A DNA stretch of 50,092 bases, taken from assembly GCA_019413925.1 (NCBI GenBank), contig DXMY01000037.1, positions 1 through 50,092 on the forward strand, read 5' to 3'. The stretch comes from Collinsella sp. Lineage in GTDB: Bacteria; Actinomycetota; Coriobacteriia; Coriobacteriales; Coriobacteriaceae. Both the position numbers and the translations under genes were made by a program. Every line of letters begins with the position of its first letter. Position 1 is the stretch's first letter. Below the pieces are notes generated by a model that worked only from the letters and a program-made list of their open reading frames with translations, had not been told where the DNA came from and searched no databases. Of this stretch, positions 26,386-32,612 are shown piece after piece.

Positions 26386-26759
26386 CTTAGTCGTTGGGGA
26401 CGTTCTTAAACGACTAGTCATTAAAGAACGTCCCTAACGACTACTTTGCTAGAGCATATTTCTTACCATTAGTCAAGCACCATCTGTTTAAATGAAATAG
26501 CCTCAACCCGAGCACATTTGTGTCTGTTTAAAACCGGCAATAATGAACAGCGTGCTCAATTCGGTCATGTAAATAGATCAGCTATCAATCCTCAGCAGCA
26601 AATCAGCCAAAATACTGGAATGTAATCAGCTTGTAACAAAACAAGACGTTTAAACAAATAATGCTACCTTTTGCAGTTTTTCAAACAATTCTGCTGTATT
26701 TGCAGCTATACTCCATAACTGTCGTGTAGGAATTACGTAGACAAAAAGGAGGTTATGTG
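26386..26759. other. Intergenic region with palindrome and PTS promoter space
   Basis: 374 bases without a gene. A double palindrome (26388-26443) follows hypA. The remaining A/T-rich 300 bases lead to the PTS operon and contain TTGCAG (about 26672) followed 18 bases later by TGTATT, a possible promoter. No operator is recognised. Confidence 0.5.
26388..26443. repeat. GGGGACGTTCTT double palindrome, copy 1
   Basis: Arms TAGTCGTTGGGGACGTTCTT (26388-26407) and 26424-26443 pair at 19 of 20 positions. Each half is itself a small hairpin, TAGTCGTT around GGGGACGTTCTTAA, so two head-to-head units share the centre CGACTAGTC. It may also terminate hypA transcription. Confidence 0.8.
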
Positions 26760-27749
26760 ATGGTAAGTATTGTTCTTGCTAGCCATGGTGACTTGGCGGC
26801 TGGAATCAAGCAGACGGGCTCGATGGTCTTTGGCGATCAGCCGTCTGTAGCCGTGGTCTCGCTCGAGCCGAGCATGGGCCCCGACGACTTCCGAGCCAAG
26901 GTCGAGGAAGCAGTTGCTTCCTTCGAGGACCAGGAGCAGGTGCTCTTCCTCGTTGATCTGTGGGGCGGCACGCCCTTCAACCAGATCAGCGGTCTCATCG
27001 AGGGCCATGATTCCTGGGCTATCGTCACCGGTGTCAACCTGCCTATGCTCATCGAGGCATATTCGCAGCGCTTTGACGCAAAGAACACTGCACATGCGAT
27101 CGCAAAACATCTCGTGACTGAGGCTAAGGCCGGCGTGCGCGTCAAGCCCGAGTCTCTGGAGCCCGAGGAGAAGAAGCCGGCTGCGGCCGCCGCTGCTCCT
27201 GCGGGTGCCATTCCTCCGGGAACGGTCATCGGCGATGGGCACATCAAGATCGCCCACGTCCGTATCGACACGCGTCTGCTGCATGGTCAGGTGGCCACCA
27301 CGTGGACCAAGCAGATCAACCCCAACCGCATCATCGTGGTCTCCGACGGCGTTGCTCACGACGAGCTCCGCAAGACCATGATCGAGCAGGCTGCCCCTCC
27401 GGGAGTCCACGCCAACGTCGTGCCTATCAAGAAGATGGCTGAGGTCGTCAAGGACACGCGCTTTGGCGACACCAAGGCGATGCTGCTGTTCGAGAACCCG
27501 CAGGATCTGCTCAGGGCCATCGAGGCCGGCGTCGACATCAAGGAAGCCAACATCGGTTCCATGGCCCACTCCAAGGGCAAGGTCGTCGTCACCAACGCTG
27601 TCGCTATGGGCGATGACGATGTCAAGACCATCGAGGCTCTCAAGGCCAAGGGCGTCAAGTTCGAGGTCCGCAAGGTTCCTTCGGATTCCTCCGAGGATCT
27701 CGACGCCATGTTGAAGAAAGCTAAGGCCGAACTGGCCGCTCAAGCATAG
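26760..27749 (+). CDS. manX: PTS mannose/fructose/sorbose-family EIIAB
   Basis: 329 residues from ATG 26760 behind AAAGGAGG (26745-26752); a GTG three bases earlier is unlikely. The IIA domain (1-125) has phospho-acceptor His9 in VLASHGDLA. An Ala/Pro linker spans 127-158. The IIB domain (160-329) has the phospho-site His175 in RLLHGQVATTW. It passes phosphate from HPr to the sugar bound by IIC/IID. The IIA-IIB fusion is usual for the mannose group. It is first in the IIAB-IIC-IID operon. The sugar is not certain; mannose, glucose or an amino sugar are possible. Confidence 0.93.
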   Translation: MVSIVLASHGDLAAGIKQTGSMVFGDQPSVAVVSLEPSMGPDDFRAKVEEAVASFEDQEQVLFLVDLWGGTPFNQISGLIEGHDSWAIVTGVNLPMLIEAYSQRFDAKNTAHAIAKHLVTEAKAGVRVKPESLEPEEKKPAAAAAAPAGAIPPGTVIGDGHIKIAHVRIDTRLLHGQVATTWTKQINPNRIIVVSDGVAHDELRKTMIEQAAPPGVHANVVPIKKMAEVVKDTRFGDTKAMLLFENPQDLLRAIEAGVDIKEANIGSMAHSKGKVVVTNAVAMGDDDVKTIEALKAKGVKFEVRKVPSDSSEDLDAMLKKAKAELAAQA

Positions 27750-27767
27750 TAAAGGAGGGTCCGATAC

Positions 27768-28586
27768 ATGTCTGCAATCACTATTCTGCTTGTTGCGATT
27801 GTCGCGTTGCTTGCCGGTATGGAAGGCATTCTGGATGAGTTCCAGTTCCATCAGCCGCTCGTGGCATGCACGCTTATCGGTCTCGTAACCGGTCACCTTC
27901 AGGAGGGCATCCTCCTGGGCGGTTCGCTCCAGATGATGGCCCTTGGCTGGGCTAACGTCGGCGCCGCCGTCGCGCCTGACGCCGCTCTGGCCTCGGTCGC
28001 TTCTTCGATCATCATGGTGCTCGCCCTCAACGGTGGCGCCACCGATTCGGCCAAGGCCGTTACCGCCGCCATCGCCGTCGCCGTCCCGCTGTCGGTCGCT
28101 GGTCTGTTCCTGACCATGATCTGCCGTACCCTGGCTACCGCTATGGTTCACGGCATGGACGCCTGCGCCGAGAAGGGCGACTTCGCCGGCATCGAGCGTT
28201 GGCAGTACGCCGGCATCCTCATGCAGGGTGTTCGTATCGCCATCCCGGCAGTACTTCTGTGCATCATCCCGGCCGAGGCCGTTACCAACGCGCTTAACGC
28301 TATGCCCGATTGGCTGTCCGGCGGCATGGCTGTCGGCGGCGGCATGGTCGCTTCCGTCGGTTACGCCATGGTCATCAACATGATGGCCACCAAGGAGACC
28401 TGGCCGTTCTTCATCCTCGGCTTTGTCCTTGCTGCCATCCCTCAGCTCACGCTGATCGCCCTTGGCCTCATCGGCATCTCCCTTGCCCTCATCTACCTTG
28501 GCCTTAAGGATCTGGCCAAGCAGGGTGGCGGCATGGGCGGTGGCTCCGGCGACCCGCTCGGCGACATTTTGAACGATTACGAGTAG
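27768..28586 (+). CDS. manY: PTS mannose-family EIIC
   Basis: 272 residues, strongly hydrophobic from about 3 to 255, with the family's GSLQMMALGWANVGAAVAPD motif near residues 48-67. It is one of the two membrane subunits of the permease. AAAGGAGGG lies ahead of the ATG, 18 bases after the IIAB stop. The tail is Gly-rich (KQGGGMGGGSGD). Length is normal. Confidence 0.93.
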   Translation: MSAITILLVAIVALLAGMEGILDEFQFHQPLVACTLIGLVTGHLQEGILLGGSLQMMALGWANVGAAVAPDAALASVASSIIMVLALNGGATDSAKAVTAAIAVAVPLSVAGLFLTMICRTLATAMVHGMDACAEKGDFAGIERWQYAGILMQGVRIAIPAVLLCIIPAEAVTNALNAMPDWLSGGMAVGGGMVASVGYAMVINMMATKETWPFFILGFVLAAIPQLTLIALGLIGISLALIYLGLKDLAKQGGGMGGGSGDPLGDILNDYE

Positions 28587-28602
28587 GAGGGGAGTGATAC
28601 AT

Positions 28603-29523
28603 ATGGCAGAGAACAAGATTCAGCTCACCAAGGCTGACCGCAAGAAGGTTTGCTTCCGTCATCAGTTCCTTCAGGGCTCGTGGAACTACGAGCGTATGCA
28701 GAACGGCGGCTGGTGCTTCGCAATGATCCCTGCGATCAAGAAGCTCTACACCAGCAAGGATGACCAGATTGCCGCTCTTAAGCGCCACCTGGAGTTCTAT
28801 AACACCCACCCCTATGTTTCCGCCCCCGTCATTGGCGTTACCCTCGCCCTCGAGGAGGAGCGCGCCAACGGTGCTCCGATTGACGATGTCGCCATTCAGG
28901 GCGTCAAGGTCGGTATGATGGGCCCGCTCGCCGGCGTCGGCGACCCCGCCTTCTGGTTCACCCTTCGCCCGATTCTGGGCGCACTGGGCGCTTCCCTGGC
29001 CCTGTCCGGCAGCATCGCCGGTCCGCTGCTGTTCTTCTTCGCGTGGAACATCATCCGTTACGCTTTCCTGTGGTACACGCAGGAGTTTGGCTACAAGGTC
29101 GGCTCCTCCATCGCCAAGGACCTCTCCGGCGGTCTGATGGGCAAGGTCACCGAGGGTGCTTCCATCCTGGGTATGTTCATCATCGGCGCCCTGGTCGAGC
29201 GCTGGGTGTCCATCTCCTTCACCCCGGTCGTCTCCAAGGTCACGCAGTCTGCTGGCGCCTATATCGACTGGGCCAACCTGCCCGCCGGTTCTGAGGGCAT
29301 CAAGCAGGCACTGACGATGTACAGCTCTGTCGGTGCCAACGCACTCGACCCGGTGAAGGTCACCACGCTTCAGGCCAACCTCGATCAGCTCATCCCCGGC
29401 CTTGCCGCCGTGTGCCTGACCCTTCTGGTCTGCAAGCTCCTCAAGAAGAAGGTCAGCCCGATCGTCATCATCCTGGCTCTCTTCGCCGTCGGCATCATCG
29501 GTCGCGTCTGCGGCTTCATGTAA
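28603..29523 (+). CDS. manZ: PTS mannose-family EIID
   Basis: 306 residues from ATG 28603, with TAGGAGGGGAG at 28584-28594 upstream. The soluble N-terminal half includes LQGSWNYERMQNGGW and the conserved GPLAGVGDPAFWFTLRPILG. Membrane segments lie towards the end, with the last one at the C-terminus (VIILALFAVGIIGRVCGFM). It forms the permease with IIC. Gene order IIAB-IIC-IID matches the family. The terminator at 29580-29625 ends the operon. Confidence 0.93.
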   Translation: MAENKIQLTKADRKKVCFRHQFLQGSWNYERMQNGGWCFAMIPAIKKLYTSKDDQIAALKRHLEFYNTHPYVSAPVIGVTLALEEERANGAPIDDVAIQGVKVGMMGPLAGVGDPAFWFTLRPILGALGASLALSGSIAGPLLFFFAWNIIRYAFLWYTQEFGYKVGSSIAKDLSGGLMGKVTEGASILGMFIIGALVERWVSISFTPVVSKVTQSAGAYIDWANLPAGSEGIKQALTMYSSVGANALDPVKVTTLQANLDQLIPGLAAVCLTLLVCKLLKKKVSPIVIILALFAVGIIGRVCGFM

Positions 29524-29579
29524 GCACGCTTCGGCTTAAGACCGAGAGTTGCTAGGCAAGGGCTTTTGAGCCATTGAAA

Positions 29580-29625
29580 CGGACCGCACCCGGTGGGTAC
29601 ACTGGATGCGGTCCGATTGTTTTTA
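29580..29625 (+). terminator. Terminator of the PTS operon
   Basis: Nine-bp stem CGGACCGCA (29580-29588) with 29607-29615, then ATTGTTTTTATT. It lies between IID and the DUF956 gene, so that gene is read by leakage or from its own promoter. Confidence 0.8.
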
Positions 29626-29643
29626 TTGGAGGGCGAGGCGCGT

Positions 29644-30042
29644 ATGGCGCAATCTCAGAACAGCACGGTCGATTTGGCAACGCCGGCAACCTGCCTGATG
29701 GGGCTTACCAGTCACGGTAACGTGATGGTGGGCAATAAGGCGTTTGAGTACTATAACGAGCGTAATCCCGAGGATTATATCCAAATCCCGTGGGACGAGG
29801 TCGACTATATTGCCGCCGAGGTTTTGCGCGGCACCAAGAAGATTACGCGTTTTGCCATCTTTACCAAAGAGAATGGCCACTTTACGTTTTCGACGCGCAA
29901 TGACAAGGAAACGCTTCGCGCGGTGCGTAAGTACATTGACGAGGACAAGCTCGTTCGTTCGCCCGACTTTATCGATGTGACGGCCAAGGGCGCCAAGAGC
30001 ATCCCCTCCGTCATCAAAAGCCTCTTCCATAAAGGCGACTAG
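29644..30042 (+). CDS. manO: DUF956 protein associated with mannose PTS (ManO-like)
   Basis: 132 residues from ATG 29644, with GGAGGGCGAGG upstream. It begins with Ser/Thr-rich residues, then has a PH-like beta domain (TCLMGLTSHGNVMVGNKAFEYYN, IPWDEVDYIAAEVL, ITRFAIFTKENGHFTFSTRND). DUF956 proteins sit next to mannose-family PTS operons in many Firmicutes and are thought to modulate them; the mechanism is not established. Here it follows IID after a terminator. Its stop codon is the first triplet of the palindrome at 30040-30095. Confidence 0.88.
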   Translation: MAQSQNSTVDLATPATCLMGLTSHGNVMVGNKAFEYYNERNPEDYIQIPWDEVDYIAAEVLRGTKKITRFAIFTKENGHFTFSTRNDKETLRAVRKYIDEDKLVRSPDFIDVTAKGAKSIPSVIKSLFHKGD

Positions 30043-30095
30043 TCGCCTGGGACGTTCTTAATCGACTAGTCATTAAAGAACGTCCCAGGCGACTA
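30040..30095. repeat. GGGACGTTCTT double palindrome, copy 2
   Basis: Perfect 20-bp arms TAGTCGCCTGGGACGTTCTT (30040-30059) and 30076-30095 around AATCGACTAGTCATTA. Its core matches the copy at 26388-26443, while the bases next to TAGTCG differ. It overlaps the stop codon of the upstream gene. Confidence 0.85.
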
Positions 30096-30156
30096 TCTCG
30101 AAGAGTGGCTATGCGCTGCATGGTAGTGGCGCAAATCTGCTACACTAGTACAACAT

Positions 30157-30232
30157 GCCTCCGTAGCTCAGGGGATAGAGCACCGCTCTCCTAAAGCGGG
30201 TGTCGACGGTTCGAATCCGCCCGGGGGCACCA
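30157..30232 (+). tRNA. tRNA-Arg (anticodon CCT)
   Basis: 76 bases, CCA encoded. Acceptor GCCTCCG pairs with CGGGGGC (one G-T). D stem is GCTC/GAGC. The anticodon stem CCGCT/AGCGG holds loop CTCCTAA, giving CCT, which reads AGG. Variable loop is GTGTC; T stem GACGG/CCGCC has one A-C mismatch, with loop TTCGAAT. AGG is a rare codon in such GC-rich genomes. A TACACT box about 16 bases upstream may be its -10. Confidence 0.93.
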
Positions 30233-30413
30233 GAGATTTGCCGAGCCCGGTACCACCACGGTGCCGGGCTCTTCTGGTCTAAAGGCCGGATTCGGACCGT
30301 CGACACCCGCGTCACCAATTTCCCCGCGGGGGGAGTTTTCGAATCCGCCCGGGGGCACCAGAGGAATATCGAGCCCGGTACCGCTATGGTGCCGGGCTCT
30401 TCTGGTTTAAAGG
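30210..30413. repeat. Duplicated tRNA-Arg 3' end and terminator, with an inverted tRNA fragment between
   Basis: 30210-30285 (T loop, acceptor, CCA and terminator) is repeated at 30338-30413, offset 128 bases without indels. The first 26 bases are identical. Between the copies, 30287-30310 is the reverse complement of tRNA bases 30196-30219 with one mismatch. The second copy lacks the 5' half and is not a functional tRNA. Confidence 0.85.
30243..30278 (+). terminator. Terminator of tRNA-Arg
   Basis: GAGCCCGGTACC (30243-30254) pairs with GGTGCCGGGCTC (30260-30271) with one wobble, followed by TTCT. A near copy is at 30371-30399. Confidence 0.75.
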
Positions 30414-30447
30414 TATGCCGTGGTTTTCGCTACTTCAGATGAAGAAA

Positions 30448-30478
30448 GCGCCCGTTTGCAGGGGGAGCAAACGGGCGC
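30448..30478 (-). terminator. Terminator of the PASTA kinase operon
   Basis: Perfect 12-bp stem GCGCCCGTTTGC (30448-30459) with 30467-30478. On the minus strand it is followed by TTTCTTC. It lies about 50 bases beyond the kinase stop. Confidence 0.8.
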
Positions 30479-30530
30479 AATTGAGCGAATGTATTTGCGT
30501 CAGCAGCCGCTGTGGGCAACGTCTTGATGA

Positions 30531-32480
30531 CTAGTTGGTCGTACCGGAATCGTCGCCTGAATCAGTACCAGAGCCAGAAATCGAAACCGTCAGCGTAATC
30601 GTGCTGTCGGTGGACTGTTTGCCGGTGGGGGAGACGCCCGTAACGGTGGCGTTTTCATTGCCGCTCACGGGGTTGCCGTTCTGATCGCAGAATGCGATGT
30701 TGTAGAACCCGGCGGTGTTGAGCGCGGTGACGGCCGCGGAGATGCTCTTGCCGTACAGGTTGCCCGGAACGCTGGCCTTGCCGGACTTCTTGGCAATGAC
30801 GACGGTAATCGTGGCGCCAGGCTTCTGCTTGCCGCTGGGGTTCCAGCTAATCACGGTGCCCTCGGTAACCGAATCGTTCTCCTGGTAGCTCACGTCGACG
30901 CCAAAGCCTGCCATATCGAGGGCGTTGCGCGCCTGGGCCTCGGTCATGTCGGTCAGATCGGGGACGGAGGTGGTGTCAGGACCGCTGGAGACCTTGTACG
31001 AGATGGTCGTGCCCTTCTCGACTTCCTTACCGGCTTCGGTGCCCTGCTCAAAGACCTGGCCCTCATCGGCCTCGTTGGCCTCCTCGGAGGCGTTGCCCTT
31101 CAGGCCAACGCTTGCCAGCGCGGCTTCTGCCTGGTCCTTGGTCAGGCCGACCAGCCGGGGAACCTCGACCTTCTCGGAGGGCTTGGGGCCCTTGGAGATT
31201 ACCAGGTTCACCTTGGTGCCCTTGGCCTTCTTGGTGTTGCCGTTGGGCGTCTGCTCGGCGACCTTGCCCTCGTCGACATCGTCGTTGTAGCTTTGGTCGA
31301 TGGTGCCGACCTCGAGGCCGGCTTCCTTGATCTGCTCGACGGCAGTCTGCTGGTCCTTGCCTAGCACATCGGGCACGGTGACCTGCTCGCCGCCAAAGAG
31401 TCCTGTGGCAAAGGCCACCACGATACCGATGACGGCAACGGCTGCCACCACGGCGGCGATGATCTTGTTCTTGTTGGATTTGGGCTTTTCGACCTCGTAG
31501 GAGCCGGTGGAGCCCGAAACCGAGCTACGGGCGGTATTCTGGCCGCTCATGCCCGAGACGGGACGCACCATGGCGCGCGTCTGATCGGAAAGCTCGCGAG
31601 TCTTGGTGGCGCCCAGCTCACCGGGGGCACCGATGATGCGCGTGGGCTCCGAGATGTTGACGGCACGGCCCGACAGGTAGCTGTTGAGCACCTGACGCAG
31701 CTCGTCGGCGGTCTGGAAGCGGTTTGCCGGGTCCTTCTCCATGCACTTGAGGATGATGCGCTCAAGGTCGGCGTCGACACCGGAGTTGATCTGGCTCGGC
31801 GGAATAGGCAGCTCGTTGACCTGCTTGAGTGCGACCGAGATAGCGTCGTCACCGTCAAAGGGAACGCGGCCGGTGGCGCACTCATACATCACGACGCCCA
31901 GCGAGTAGATATCCGAGGTGGGGCCGAGGTCCTGACCACGGGTCTGCTCGGGGCTGACGTAGTGGGCGGTTCCCAGCACGTTGTTGTCTTGCGTGAGGTG
32001 GCTGTTCTTGGCGCGCGCGATGCCAAAGTCCATCACCTTGATGTTGCCGTCGGGCAGCACCATGATGTTCTGCGGCTTAATGTCGCGGTGGATGATCTCG
32101 TGCTTGTGAGCGACCGAAAGCGCGGAGCTGATCTGCGAGCCGATCTGGGCGACCTTCTTGGGGTCGAGGGCGCCGTGGCTCTTGATGCCGCTCTTAAGGT
32201 CGGTACCGCGCAGGTACTCCATGACGATGTAATAGGTGTCGCCGTCCTTGCCCCAATCGTAGACGCCCACGATATAGGGGGAGGAGAGACCGGCTGCTGC
32301 CTGGGCCTCCTGCTTAAAGCGTGCGGCGAAGGTTGCGTCGCCAGCATACTGCGGCAGCATGATCTTGACGGCTACCGTGCGGTCGAGGACCTGGTCCTGT
32401 GCACGGTAGACGGTCGCCATGCCGCCTGTCCCCACCTTATCCTTGAGGAGGTATCTTCCCCCGAGGACCCTCTGTTCCAT
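30531..32480 (-). CDS. pknB: PASTA-domain Ser/Thr protein kinase (PknB/StkP type)
   Basis: 649 residues from the ATG ending at 32480, with AGGAGCAGGA just upstream. The kinase domain spans about 7-270: Gly loop GTGGMATVY, VAVKIM, HRDIKPQN, DFGIAR. A Thr-rich juxtamembrane region follows, then one membrane helix (about 338-362, KIIAAVVAAVAVIGIVVAFA). Four PASTA repeats (about 370-640) begin VPDVLG, VPRLVG, VPDLTD and VPGNLYG; they sense muropeptides or lipid II outside. A Ser/Thr/Gly tail ends it. It regulates cell-wall growth and division, countered by the PP2C phosphatase of the same cluster. It is last in the minus-strand operon. Confidence 0.95.
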   Translation of the reverse strand: MEQRVLGGRYLLKDKVGTGGMATVYRAQDQVLDRTVAVKIMLPQYAGDATFAARFKQEAQAAAGLSSPYIVGVYDWGKDGDTYYIVMEYLRGTDLKSGIKSHGALDPKKVAQIGSQISSALSVAHKHEIIHRDIKPQNIMVLPDGNIKVMDFGIARAKNSHLTQDNNVLGTAHYVSPEQTRGQDLGPTSDIYSLGVVMYECATGRVPFDGDDAISVALKQVNELPIPPSQINSGVDADLERIILKCMEKDPANRFQTADELRQVLNSYLSGRAVNISEPTRIIGAPGELGATKTRELSDQTRAMVRPVSGMSGQNTARSSVSGSTGSYEVEKPKSNKNKIIAAVVAAVAVIGIVVAFATGLFGGEQVTVPDVLGKDQQTAVEQIKEAGLEVGTIDQSYNDDVDEGKVAEQTPNGNTKKAKGTKVNLVISKGPKPSEKVEVPRLVGLTKDQAEAALASVGLKGNASEEANEADEGQVFEQGTEAGKEVEKGTTISYKVSSGPDTTSVPDLTDMTEAQARNALDMAGFGVDVSYQENDSVTEGTVISWNPSGKQKPGATITVVIAKKSGKASVPGNLYGKSISAAVTALNTAGFYNIAFCDQNGNPVSGNENATVTGVSPTGKQSTDSTITLTVSISGSGTDSGDDSGTTN

Positions 32481-32612
32481 TCCTGCTCCTAACATAACTA
32501 TTCGCTCAACGATGTGTGTAGTACCTACGATGTGGCCGCTGGGGCCGTGTGGCGCGTTGCCGCTAACTCTTCGGCCGCGGCGCGCCTCGGGTGTCCGATT
32601 CGATCATGGGCA

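Noticed and set aside
30338..30363. Second tRNA-Arg gene
   Set aside because: Only the T-loop, acceptor 3' strand and CCA are present; the 5' half is missing, so it is a partial duplicate.
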